From contig KV919039.1 in assembly GCA_002049455.2 (NCBI GenBank), forward strand, positions 1 to 64,000: a stretch of DNA of 64,000 bases, in the 5' to 3' direction. Shown piece by piece: positions 52,641 through 63,630 of this stretch. The stretch is from Porphyra umbilicalis (Eukaryota; Rhodophyta; Bangiophyceae; Bangiales; Bangiaceae). Made by a program: the position numbers and the translations under genes. Position 1 is the first letter of the stretch. Each line of letters opens with the position of its first letter. The notes beneath the pieces were generated by a model. That model saw only the letters and a program-made list of their open reading frames with translations. It had not been told where the DNA came from and searched no databases.

Positions 52641-54976
52641 GCACCGCTTCGCGCGCGTGTGTGTGCCGCGTGCTGAGCGGTGATGCGAACTGCCACCGCT
52701 CAGATTTTGGCTCAGGAGGGTATCCAACAGGGGCGGGGGGGGGGGTGGGGGCCGCCGACCGGCCCACCGACCAACCTCCTCGCTGCAATGCGTTGCAGCA
52801 GCAACAGCGAGCAGCTGGGGCGGGTGAGCGAGGCAGCGTCAACAAATGGCACCACCGCTGCCGGTCGGCCGCCTCTCCCCCCCGATCGGCCGCGTTTGCA
52901 GACTCTTCTGGTCTCGGCCGCTGTTCCCCCCGCGGCGCCGCCGTTGTGTTCGTCCAATTGTGTCGCCTTGGCGCTTCGCTCCCGACCTCCTCTGGCGCGG
53001 GTGACTTCCGTGGCTCCGCGGTCTGTCGGCGCACTCTTTTTTTGTGGACCGAACCTCTGCTCGGTGGACCTCGCTTCCTGCTGCCGTCCCCACGCTTCGC
53101 TCAGACGGTGTGTTGCCGCGGCCGCCCGGCGTGTTCGTACCCCCCCCGCCCCCCTGGCCCAACGATGCCCCCCCAGCCGCCGCCCACGGCATCTGGCTCT
53201 GGCTGTGCCCTTCCCCACCTGCGCAGGGGTGAAAATCCGGGGGTGGGACACGAACGACGTTTTACCATGTGGAAAGGTCAGACCGACATGTGGGGCTTCG
53301 GCAGGACGCCAAAACGCACACACATTGACATGGTTTTGTGGTGGCTCTTGTCGGTTACAGTTCGGGAGTCGACCCACGGAATATCAGCACATGGAATCTT
53401 GAACAGAGAGGCCGACAGTGCAAAACAGCCAATCAACGCTTTGTCACAAAGCTGATGATGGCCAATGAGAGCTATAAATATTCCTTCTGACGTCGCGCCA
53501 TCATCTCCACTGGGCCAACATGTTTGGAGAGCACCCTCGTCTTCTCGCCTTACTGTTGGGAGATATCCCCATACGCAACAGGGCGCCCACAAAGCAGCCG
53601 TCGCCTCCACATGCCTCTGTGGACGGACGCTGAGGCTGTTCCACATGGCTTTGTGAAGCGCACTTCCTTTCCACTTGGGCGGCCAGACTCGGCGCAATGC
53701 TCATCCTCTCGTTGAGACGCTTCTGGCTGTGTGAAGACATCCAACCCCAGAAGACAAGAAGTACAGTCGTTCCACAAGAAGCCTAGCACTCCTCCGGGAT
53801 CAATAGTGCCCTCGACATCTCACAAGTGCCTCTTTTGCGATGCAACGCTCTCAATTTAGGAAAGGCACTTTCAAAAATCCCTTAAAAGTGACTAATCCAC
53901 GATTCCAGGAGACGCCCAGCGGTCCCGGGAGACCCTCTCCTCAGGGACTTGAGATACCTGAAACAGGCTGTCGGGGACAGCCGACGCCGCGCCCGGCTTT
54001 GGCGTTCGTGGCAGGTCCATTGCAGACATGGCTTCAGAATGTCGCCCGCGTTCACACGTGGTGGGCACTACCGCGCAGGCCGGCAAAATGCTGCCTCGAA
54101 AGTTCCCGCGGCTCTGCGCCCTCATTGGCGCGAGGGTCTAGGAGGCACTGCCCACTTTGACGGTGATCTGGTGGACCAATGAGAAAGCGCCAGAGCGTCT
54201 CTATTGAAGAAGGGCCCTTCAATAGATACCCCACTTGTCACCGGCTCACGGACAGCGTGGAGGCAGGTCACGACTCAGCGGGTTGGTGCCGTCGGAATCC
54301 GCCACCTTTTTGGGCAATGGCCTCATCAGACGCGGGCTGCTCTGACACACAAGGCAGCACATGACAGCAATGAGCCCTCCATCGCTCTTTCTGGCTCCCT
54401 TCATCGTGGAGCCGGTCCCTTCGGCCATTCTGGCTGGTACCCCACTGGGGGGCGTGCCATGCGTCACACGTCCCGTCTGAATGTTTAGAGCACGGAGGCG
54501 GGCCCGTCGGCAAATGTGGCTGACGGCCCAGTGCGAAGTGGACAAAGGCCAGAAGATCTCCTCTTGCGTGCTATTTTGGGACGATGGCAAGTCCATTGCG
54601 AAAACATCAGGAATCGCAGCATGTCCTGATCCTGCTTTGATCCCTGAACAATGGCCCGACAATCAAGATCATGGGCCCGTTCTCTGTCGCTCGAAATTAC
54701 ATTCGGACAGTTGTGACGAGCCGGGTGCATATGTCGACCGGACGACGGCGTCGCCGATCCGGTCGACGTCGCCCAGGGTTGCAAGTATACGGTGTACTCA
54801 TCCGCTGAAGGTTTCATTTCAGTATAATGATAGAAAGGCTGACAGTATAGTTATAGAAAGCATTTGTGGAAGTCTTATGGGTTCGACGTTCCAATATATA
54901 TCAAAAATTATTCCAACCGTTTCGCCTGGCGATCTACCTTGTCACCGGCAATGGCGCGAGCTTACGTTGGCGCTGC
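52641..54976. other. Gap with a direct-repeat copy at 53760
   Basis: 52.7-53.2 kb is GC-rich without domains. About 53760-53815 (TACAGTCGTTCCACAA, then CTAGCACTC and CAATAGT) is repeated at 56721-56776 in the same orientation. 54.0-54.9 kb is moderate GC with short frames only. Confidence 0.4.
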
Positions 54977-55095
54977 GGGCAATGCCAGGCAGCCGTTTCG
55001 CGGGGGGGGGGAGCTGGGCAATGCCAGGCAGCCGTTTAGTTGGGGGGGGCGGCGCTGAGGGCAATGCCAGGCAGCCATTTCGCGGGAGGCGGCGG
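54977..55095. repeat. ~40-bp tandem repeat, 3 copies
   Basis: Three units starting GGGCAATGCCAGGCAGCC at 54977, 55016 and 55059, linked by G-rich spacers of variable length. They lie just upstream of the hAT transposase. Confidence 0.8.
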
Positions 55096-55444
55096 CACTG
55101 GCTGTGTCTCCAGAGCGCGTTGTGGCTGGAGCACTGGGGGGGCCTGCGGGCACAGCTCCCGCCGGGCGCCCGTTCCTGCCCCGCACGCCACACTGCCCAC
55201 CGCCTTCCCGAGCCCCCCTCCCAGGTGCACAGTGCTCATGCGCGGCCGTCGCCCACCGCCTACCCCCCCCTCCAATAAGAGCGGGGGGAAAAAAAGGGGC
55301 CCACTCCCCCCCACGTCGAGGCCACTCATCCCGCCACAATCGGGCCGCTCCCACCCCCGACGCCCCCGCCCCCCCCCTCCCCCAGCGCCACGTCCACCCC
55401 CCCCCCCCGCGCCCCCCCCTCCCGCCCCCCCCCCCCCGCGTGAC

Positions 55445-56281
55445 ATGGGGGCTGCCAAGGACCCCGTCTGGGCCTACTTCACAGCCACCGACGACCCGCG
55501 GCGCTTTGTGTGCAAGTTTTGCACCCAAACCCTCTTTGGCAATTTCACGATGCTCAAGAAGCACGTGGTCTCCAAGGTGTGCACCCCGCCGGCCGACGTG
55601 TACAGCATCCTCCTTGAGCGGCTCGTCGGCAACCAGCGCAAGGACACCCTGGGCTCCAGCCGTCGCCGTGAGCAGCTGATCGACTTGACGTGCGACCGTG
55701 TGCATGACGCGTCTGCGGGGGGGCCGTCCATGCACACGGAGAGCACTGGACGGGCGGGCGGTAGCGGTGCTGGTGTTGGTGTCGGCGGTGGCCCTCTGTC
55801 GCCGTATGTGTGGTCGCTGTCCAGCAAAAAGTGCACCGACCTCGACGCCCGGTGTGCACGGTGGCTGTATCGCAGTGCGCTCCCCCTGCGCACGACTGAG
55901 GCTCCTGCCTTGCAGGCCTTCTGCAAGGGGCTCAACGCGGCCTACAAGCCGCCGTTGCGCTTCTCCTTGGGCGGTCCCCTACTCGACCGGGAGTTTGCAG
56001 CGCAGTCGGTGCTGGTGGACGCGTTTGTGGCGCGCAGTGTGGCAGCTGGGGACATCATCATTGGCGGTGACGGCTGGAGAGACCGGCAGCGCAACAGCAT
56101 CTGTAACGTCATGCTCTTCACCCCCGAGCCGCTGTACGTGGGGACGAGTATTTGGCCCGAGCAGCGGCACACGGCCGAAAACACGGCGGCGTTCTTCATG
56201 AAGCGCATCGAGGCGCTGGGCAAGAGGAGCGTATGTGCGTCGATTGAATTACAGAACGTAAGTAGAACTTTCCATAAGTAA
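55445..56281 (+). CDS. BED-finger hAT-type transposase, N-terminal part (DUF659-like)
   Basis: From ATG 55445 (after a C-rich leader) the protein opens with a BED zinc finger: DPVWAYFTATDDPRRFVCKFC with C-x2-C, then LKKHVVSKVC. A variable linker leads to the start of the hAT catalytic region as defined by DUF659: FCKGLNAAYKPPLRFSLGGPLLDREF, then IIIGGDGWRDRQRNSICNVML with the first catalytic Asp in DGW. The frame ends at TAA 56279-56281. A good splice donor AAC|GTAAGT occurs at 56258, so the ORF may continue in a later exon, but none was found in the AT-richer DNA downstream. The second and third catalytic residues and the dimerisation domain are missing. It is probably a truncated copy, or exon 1 of a spliced gene disrupted downstream. 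Confidence 0.75.
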   Translation: MGAAKDPVWAYFTATDDPRRFVCKFCTQTLFGNFTMLKKHVVSKVCTPPADVYSILLERLVGNQRKDTLGSSRRREQLIDLTCDRVHDASAGGPSMHTESTGRAGGSGAGVGVGGGPLSPYVWSLSSKKCTDLDARCARWLYRSALPLRTTEAPALQAFCKGLNAAYKPPLRFSLGGPLLDREFAAQSVLVDAFVARSVAAGDIIIGGDGWRDRQRNSICNVMLFTPEPLYVGTSIWPEQRHTAENTAAFFMKRIEALGKRSVCASIELQNVSRTFHK

Positions 56282-57487
56282 ATGGAAAGCAACTACCAAC
56301 ACGCGGTGCACACGTTGCATAATTATAGTCTGCCGATCGATGGTTCGCATTAATACTGTGAGATTTTCAGGTGTATTAGTCCAACTGTAATTATCCCCTC
56401 TCAACCCTGACGTCGCCACCGTTTGTCGCCGCAGTGCTCGCTACCAAATTGATTTAGAAATATGAGACGTGCATTCCGGGACATGTGATTGGTTGAATAG
56501 CGATGAGAATGGACCAATGAGATTGTGTCGCTCAGCTCACAGAATTCAAATCAAGTCGGTTTGAAATCCCCAGTCCCCCCGGCGGTCCCCCTCCCTCGAA
56601 TGAGGCTAGATTATAAGATGATCGTACTCGGGTATGCCATACCAACCAAGTGTCCCAGAACTTCAAACGGCACTTGAATCCCAGCTAGGGCGGCACCTTC
56701 CCACTGGTATTTACGTGTAGTTACAGTCGTTCCACAAAAACCTAGCACTCGGCCGAGACCAATAGTACCATGGACAAGATCCATTTATGAACACGTGGGA
56801 AAGAGCTAAGGAAGAGGTGTTACGGAGCACTGTGTTGTTGAATCTGATCCGAACAGCATCATTGCTGCACCTGGGAGCGAACCGACACTGGTTTGTGTTG
56901 CCACTTCCAGGATCCTCTCAGTGCCCGTCAGTGTGGCACTGGGCCTTGGGGCCAAAACGGTTGCTCCACTGCGCAGCAGGGGCCAGAGACAGCCAGATTC
57001 GACTCGCAACCTGTTCTCGATACGCCTCGCTGGTACTGTACTGTCGGACCCGCTCGATCGGCTCCTAAGTGTTCATGAATCTAAATCAACCCAGTTATGG
57101 GCATCAAATTGGATCTGGAAAGATGCCAAACCGTTCAGGATCATTATCGACTCACATTACAATCGGTAGTCGGCGTGCCGCGCAGCCCGGGTCCGCACAA
57201 GATTCCGATCGTTGTCATCCGCCACCTGCTGAATGAGGCGGCGGTGGCCAACGCATCGACCGCCTTTGTGTTTTTTCCATCTAATTCCAATCGTTCCGGC
57301 CCGATGCGCATCAGTCGAACAGCGAGCGCCTCGGCTGCAGTATTCGATGTGCATCGAAGTTCCGATCCAGGCGAACGCGGCGATGAGGTCCTGACTCGAG
57401 GGGCCCATGTACCTCGAATGAGGTACCTTGTGGAATGAAGGAACTGGTCGCACCTCAGTGCTGATGACGACAAACTGGCGAGACTTG
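56282..57487. other. Gap with direct-repeat copy at 56721
   Basis: Low-GC DNA follows the hAT frame. The 56721-56776 segment matches about 53760-53815. A minus-strand frame at 57144-57473 is uncharacterised. Confidence 0.4.
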
Positions 57488-57489
57488 TA

Positions 57490-57930
57490 TTGCTGATCCC
57501 CCAATTCTGTCCTCATCGATTAGCAACGGTTCCTGGACGTATGGTTCTTGTAGAACTGGCCAGCCATCGGTCAAGAGTACTTGCAAACAGCTGCTAAGCA
57601 CGAATCTGAGTCGTTCTATTGGCTTTCCAACGGCCAGTTCCGTGCAGATTCAAGTTTCTTCTTTTTCTTGAGATTTTCTTCCGATCCAGTCCGTGTCAGA
57701 TGGGCAACAGGCTCGCAATCGTTGCGATATCGAGATTTTCTGCGAGATACGCAGAAAAGTGCAGAAAAACGAAGGCGTCGAATGTGCGATCGGGGGCCGT
57801 ACGGGCACATTCTGTATTTATCGGGCCCGGTATGCGCTGCTGTCCGTCTGATCGACCAATCGCATATCTCCACTCCTTGCTGTTTCACTACCGTTCCGGG
57901 GCGATGAGGATAGAACTGGGGGATCAGCAA
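57490..57930. mobile_element. 441-bp Tc1/mariner-type MITE
   Basis: Inverted ends of about 40 bp start TTGCTGATCCCCCA and include TCCTCATCG. Arms are about 57490-57530 and 57890-57930 with a few mismatches. TA flanks both ends (57488-57489 and 57931-57932). No transposase frame. Confidence 0.75.
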
Positions 57931-57932
57931 TA

Positions 57933-59153
57933 GATCTCCACGGTGTAATCTCGACGACTTGCTGGCAGATTCTCCGCGTGAGGTCCGTTGGTGCGTGGCC
58001 CGGCCGGTTGCCTCGTCCTCCTCGTGATCTGGCTCAAACCGTGCGGCGTCGTCTCGGCCCCCACCACCACCAATCCCCACGACGTGTTTGTTTTTCCTGT
58101 GCTGCTTTCTCTTCGAATACTTCGGAGAGTGTGAGTACCTCTGCCTGCGCGTTTGTGCATCATTCGGGTGATTGCGGCGGGCATGACCGATCGGTTTGCA
58201 GTCCTTTTTATCCTTCTTTTCTGTGCTTGCCTCCTATGCCGCTTTGTATCGACTCGCGCATCGGTCTTCGTGCGGGCTCTCTAACATTGTCTGTTTCGGC
58301 GAGCGCTTGCTGTTTCTGTTTGCTTTTGTTTCCTGCTTCCATTTGTGCGCGACAATCCGTCTTCTTTTCCTTTCAGATAACCTTGTTACCCTCACCGTCG
58401 GTCGGTCTGATCCTGAAGAGAAGGGGGGAAGCGGGAGGGAAAGAGGGGGGGTGTGGTTAGGCGGAACGGCGAAGAGAAAAGGTTGGTTCGAGTGGAGGGT
58501 GGCTGACTCGGCGATCTGGTTGATTGAGACGAATGCCACGGGCTCTCTCCTTGCTCTATTCTGACTTTGTTCATGCGCTAGCTGTCCTCTGTTCATGGGC
58601 TAGTTGTCCTCTGTACGAGTACTCGTTCCTTTTCGTGGTTGTCCTTTCTTGCTGTTGCTCGTGCGCTCACTGTCTCGGCAAAGGATCTCACCTCAGCACC
58701 TCGCCCGCTTCACTGACAGCAGCACAGAACCAATCAGTAACAGTGTTTACAAGTGCCTGAACAGCTGCCAAGGACAGCTGCTGATATAGTTAACTCCGAG
58801 TAGCTCGAATGCAAATATAGTTACTTCCCGAGGTGTATTTGTCATCGGGCTCGCATTGGAGGATTCGCATCGCTTTCTCCATCAGAAGTGTAGCGAAAGC
58901 GCTCGGAAATGCACTGTATGCTCGAATCAGGACCCGAACGAACATCGTGTTTTGATGGAAGTGTACCAAACCAGGATGATGTGAAAGCCGCAGGCACGTC
59001 TAAATTGTGACAAATTGCGCATGGTGGCCTGCGGTCGTGGCCGACGAATGGTGACCATTTAGCGCAGCGCGGCCGGCCAGCGGTGCACGCCCCTCTCAAC
59101 AGCAACAGCCGGGGGTGTTGCAACAACCGTCCCCCCCCCCCCCCGCTACGTGG
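57933..59153. other. Gap without a recognised gene
   Basis: T-rich plus strand from 58.1 to 58.7 kb with many TTCTTT/TGCTT words, like a long leader or intron. Short frames only. A C14 run at 59131-59144 precedes the satellite. Confidence 0.4.
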
Positions 59154-59630
59154 TATCCAAAATTGGAAGTTCTTCGGACACGCAGGACGCCTGTGGGGCC
59201 AGGCACTGTGCACCCCCCCTCCACTCCAACGTGACGTCCCAAATTGGCATTGGGTTAGACACGCAGGACGTCTTCGGGGCCAGGCACTGGTCGAGCCCCC
59301 CCCTCCCGCCCTTGTATCCGAAATTCGCTGTGTTTCCGAAACGCAGGGTGCCTCAGGGGCCGGGCACTGGGCGCCCCCCCCTTCCTCCATCGTGAGGTCT
59401 CAAATTGGCAGTGTGTCTGGCGCGCAGGACCTTTTTGGGGCCAGGCACTGGTCCCGCGCCACTCCCCACCTCATCATACCCCAAATTGGCAGTGTTTTCC
59501 GACGGCAGGACGTTTTTGTGGGGGCCAGGTACAGCTTGGGTCCCCCTACCTCCCCCCCTTCATAGAAACCAAATTCGGCAGTGTCTCCAGCACGCAGGTG
59601 GTTCCTGGAGCCCGACAGCCACCCACGTGC
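59154..59630. repeat. ~80-89-bp satellite, 6 copies
   Basis: Copies start near 59154, 59238, 59317, 59399, 59479 and 59568. Each begins CCAAATTGGCAGTGT (with variants), contains CACGCAGGACG and GGGGCCAGGCACTGG, and ends in a C-rich spacer. Unit length varies mainly through the C runs. Confidence 0.9.
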
Positions 59631-59940
59631 TGTTCAGGGGCATCGTAGGTCACCTTCTTGTGCGGGTGGGTACAACTCGCCGCACGGGCGGCGAAACCTG
59701 GCCCCCGGTGACGTTTGCTGACGATGGCGCGCCGGCCTCATGCGGACATCACTTTGGTGCGCGGGCCGCCCTGTCTACCGCGTTTCACCAGTTTGCCGAA
59801 CGTATTAAAGTGCGTGCCGGCGACGACGTCTAGCGGTTGGGATGGCAACACCGTCGTAACGCTGTCCCCTTCCCAGGCCCGAACCCCCTCCCCCTGCGTC
59901 ATCGACTCGCCCAACGATTGCTCGGTCCACACACCCAACC

Positions 59941-61044
59941 ATGTCATCTGGTGATGAGATATCGCCGGTCTGCGCCTGCCCGGCCGACGATGGGCCGGCC
60001 GACACGGGACGCGCGGCTGGATCGGTATCGTCGTGTTCCGGCCCCACTGAGACATCGGAAGGTGCTGCTTCCTCTGACGATGGGTTGTCCGAGGGGACTG
60101 ACGAGGACGGCGAGGCCCGTCTGGGCCAGGCGTGTTCGATTGGCGGGTACCGGAAGCGGTTTTCGCACGATAAGCACAACGCACGGACGAGCGCTGCAAG
60201 AAGCCTCGAATGCCCTTTCAGTCCAAGCGTACCGGCCGAGTTCCGGGCCGAGGTTTGCCCTTGCCCTAACACGACTGAGAAGTCAAAAACATGCGCCAAG
60301 TCGCTGTGTACGTTTTCGTTTTTCTTTGGAGGTGGCACAAGTTTCTTGTGGGATCACAGCGTCGTGCTCGCTACGCCGTATGATCAATGGATGACAAATG
60401 CTAACTCGTGTGTCTCTCGCTACAATGTCATTGGCTGGTTGTTTTTTAGTTGCACGCTGCGCTTCCAGGAGGGACACCTTCCCCACACCAGGTCCTTGAC
60501 GAAGGCCTTCACTCTTGGACGTACGAAGAATGGTCGGCTATCGATACGTGAAAAAAAAGAGGCGCGCTTCGAGCCCCGTTTTACGGTATGCCCCAAGACC
60601 GAGGCTATGCACTTCGAGCGCCAGGCGGCGTCGGCGCGCCGAGCGGCTATGCTCAAAGCGGAAAGGCGTTAGGCGGTCGAGGTTCAGGAGCGGGCGGCGC
60701 TTTGTCACGATATCACCAACCTTCCCCCAGCCGCCCGGGCTGCAAGAATGGTCCGCGTGGCCGACGCGATGACAGGTTATCACGCCCGAGCCGCGCTGGT
60801 AGCTAGTCCAAGCGGCGCTGCCTACGACAAGGCGTACGCTGGTGGCTTCGGCTTGAGAAAGGCCGAGAACGTCGCCTTGCTGTACGCCAGTGCGACTCAA
60901 GCCGGTATTGAGTTCGGCAAATCGGCTTCTGGGGAAGTGCCCAACACTGAGGTGGTTCGGCGCGGGATTCGCAAGCGGCTTCAGAAAGCGATTGCGACAA
61001 AAAAGCAAGCCCACACCGATCACATTAGCAAGCTGTTAGGCTAA
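59941..61044 (+). CDS. Unrecognised protein, one in-frame TAG
   Basis: One frame of 367 codons from ATG 59941 to TAA/TAG-type stop at 61042-61044, interrupted only by TAG at 60670-60672 between MLKAERR and AVEVQERAALCHDITNLPPAARAARM. I do not recognise it. The N-terminus is acidic and Ser/Gly-rich. The middle contains a less protein-like stretch (60306-60449) that has GTGTACGT at its start, CTAAC and a T-rich tract before TTAG at its end, so it may be a 144-nt intron kept in frame. The C-terminal ~120 residues are helical, rich in Ala/Arg/Lys (RRGIRKRLQKAIATKKQ). The TAG could be a CAG with one transition. Possible polyadenylation signal AATAAA at 61723-61728. It could be a host gene with a nonsense allele or an accessory ORF of a mobile element. 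Confidence 0.45.
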
Positions 61045-61722
61045 TTGAGTGGCCCTACCGGGTCATCCAGACTGTACGTTGGCTGTATCGCTTCTCTATT
61101 TCGTCGTCTCTCTCCCCCCCCTCTTTCTGGCATTCCGATTGAGCGAGCGAAAGCTGCAACTTGACACTAACACGAGCTCCATCGACATCCCTGATATTCT
61201 TGCGTTTGGATCTAATCCGCTTCACAGGGACGCTCACAGCCTCCAAGATGGATCATCCGGCCAACCAGCGCCTGCTGAGTCTCGCGCCGACCCGCCGGCT
61301 GCCAACAAAGTGTCTGGGACCCAAACGCCAGCCACTGGCCTGTCCCGGGGACCCAGCAGCGCTGCTGCCGACGGGAACGCCGCGTTCAATCACTTTGGCC
61401 CGGCGCAGCATCCCGAGAGCTTTGTACTGTTCATTTATCGACCAAGCTCCTCGGCTGAGCGGGAGAGCTTAGTTTGAAAAGCGAGGGCGGGGATGGAAAG
61501 CCCATGTGTCCGTAGACACACAGTTTCAGGGTCGTCTCTGGCTACGTCTGCTGTGGTGGCACTCATTCTGTGTAAGTGGGGGAGCGCCGGGCGGGACCAT
61601 CCATCTATTGAGGACTTTTCCGTGGGGTTGGTTGACACAGTCACACGCTGGGCGTCTGTTCATCGTTGAGCGTTGGTGTTTGGAGCCGTTTGCCTTCCTT
61701 TGGTTGGTCTCGCACCTTTATC

Positions 61723-61728
61723 AATAAA
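61723..61728 (+). promoter_or_regulatory. Polyadenylation signal AATAAA
   Basis: AATAAA sits in a locally AT-rich context, about 680 bp after the frame ending at 61044 and just before the 3' end of the minus-strand Tc1-type transposase. Confidence 0.4.
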
Positions 61729-61761
61729 TATGTCTCTGGCTGTCCTAATCTTCATCATCGT

Positions 61762-62862
61762 CTACTCTCGCTCCACTGGCAACTGCTGAAAGGCATCTTG
61801 CCAAGGCACCTCTGGACCAGCGAGCTCCGGCACATTCCGAACGGCCTCCAGAAGACAATGCTCAAAGTGCTCGCCAATATTTTCCGCCGACAAAGAGAGG
61901 ATCGCTAAGGCGTGGCGGAGGGCGTTGAGCTCCTCCGGAAAGGAATGATGCATCGTCTGGAGCAGGTTGGACAGCTCACTGATGACCTCTTTCATTGGTT
62001 TAAAATCTGCACTGTAGGGAGGAAACCGCAGTGGGAAAGCGCCCGCCGCCGCAATCCACGCGTCCGCTTCCGCCGTGTGAATGGGTGCGTTGTCCAATAG
62101 GAGGACAGACCTATCGGCTTGGAGTGCCCAAGGCAACCCCAGGACGAACTTGGTCATCCTTGGCAGCATCCCTGCGAGGAAGATGAGCCATTCATCCGAG
62201 TTTTGTGACGGGGGGCTGGGTGTCGTCTCGCAGTGGTTGACGACCGTCTGGTAGGACGCGGCCATCATCGTGGAAGTTCGGAGGATGTGCTTTTCAACGC
62301 GCGAAAGGCCGTCATATCGCACCCCGCACACCCACCGACCACGCCTGCGCCGCACGTCGCCTTCATCCTTGTGCGTCTCGTCAACTGAGATAATGCACCG
62401 CAGCGGGGTTGGCAGCATAACGCTCGCAAACGCCTCCCGGCGCTCCTGGTCCTGCTCCCGTTACATTTAATACAGGTTCTGGTAGGAGAAGCCGGTAGCT
62501 CGGAGAATACGGTCAAGCGTCCCAATAGAGGTCTTGTATGAGTCGCGGTAGCCAGGGAGAGTGGATGGATGGGTAAACACATCCTTTATTTCACCTATCT
62601 GCTGCTCAAAGTCCGAAAGGATGACAGCATTGACGGCTTGAAGGAAGTGGGAGGCGTGAATGATGATGTCGGCGTGTCGATTGCGTAAAACAGGGTCCGG
62701 CCACCACGCGCCCGACGCGACGTAGGCGCTTATCCAGACATGGACCGGCGCGCAATTGCAAACTAAGCGCCGCGCAGCCTCATTATTGGAGAAGCCCTCA
62801 AATCGCACCCAGGAGACCGCCAGAATCCACGCGGTGTCATCGAAGACCATGATGTCCTGCAC
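61762..62862 (-). pseudogene. Tc1/mariner-type (DDE_3) transposase, inactive
   Basis: One minus-strand frame carries both halves. The N-terminal part (62862-62467) has a helix-turn-helix (FEGFSNNEAARRLVCNCAPVHVWI) and ends TLDRILRATGFSYQNLY. The C-terminal part (62418-61762) has the DDE catalytic domain: ISVDETHKDEG (first Asp), LLLDNAPIHT (second Asp) and, 34 residues later, a Glu in PPYSADFKPMKEVISEL (DD34E spacing). Two TAA codons at the junction (about 62463-62472) interrupt the frame, so the copy is dead unless it is spliced, for which no donor is seen. Terminal inverted repeats could not be fixed. Confidence 0.8.
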
Positions 62863-63512
62863 ACGACCCGAACGCGGAGTGTTTTTCCTACCTGCTCATC
62901 GCAGAGTTCTTATCGACTCAGATGAGCCTCATGGTAGCGTTGTGACCCCCCGTGCTGACATGAGACGAATGCGCGGGAGTTTCAGAAGCACGCACGGGAA
63001 GAAAAGTAGTCCGCGTGGTCCTGCTAGGTCTCTGGCGAGCGCAACGTTGAAAAACGCAGTCAAATGTCAATGCAAGGGCACACCAGTGGGATGAGAATGA
63101 ATTCCTCAGCGCCTTCATTGGTCGTATTGGCACGCAAGCAACCCGTCACAGACGATACAGTGCAGAATCTGCGGATCTTAGTGATGTTACCCTGGGCCGT
63201 GCGAGCTCCATTATCGTTTGAGCTTTATGTTGCCCCTTGACCACGATGCAGGGGTCCACGGCAACGGCAACAAAGCCTGACAAGAAACATGGCAGCCGTA
63301 GAAATGGTCAGCACAGTCAACAAACCACCTGTGTGCGGGTGACACAGAAGTTTCCGGGACCAACACGACACAGCGCCGTACTGACTGTAGTACAATGAAT
63401 CGCGATCACGTCGGAGAGGAGGGAAGTACCGGCCGTCCTAGTCGCTCGTTTGTCAGCCGCTATGGTACTTGACGTCCAGGAAGTCAGGCCGACCGAAACG
63501 CCGAGACAAACA
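62863..63512. other. Gap upstream of the Tc1-type copy
   Basis: Moderate-GC DNA with short frames only and no recognisable feature. Confidence 0.4.
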
Positions 63513-63630
63513 GGCACGGTTTACTTGCCGGCGACGACGGTGCCTCGCACCGTCGTCGCCCTTCGTCCTTAAAGGGCGCAAACAGCTGCGCGGGGACCGG
63601 GGCCACTAGTTGGCCCGGTCCCGCGCTGCC
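63513..63630 (+). repeat. Structured dispersed repeat, copy 2
   Basis: Second copy of 49132-49250. The first hairpin is a perfect 13-bp stem (63530-63560, CCTCG loop). The second (about 63588-63626) is a long GC-rich stem with two single-base bulges and a CTAG-containing loop. Its sequence differs from copy 1 but the fold is kept. Confidence 0.75.

Noticed and set aside
54977-55095. CRISPR-like array (three repeats with spacers)
   Set aside because: Repeats and spacers are too few and the spacers are G-rich slippage products. It is eukaryotic minisatellite DNA.
59154-59630. CRISPR-like array
   Set aside because: Between-copy DNA is itself repeated and C-rich, so this is a satellite.
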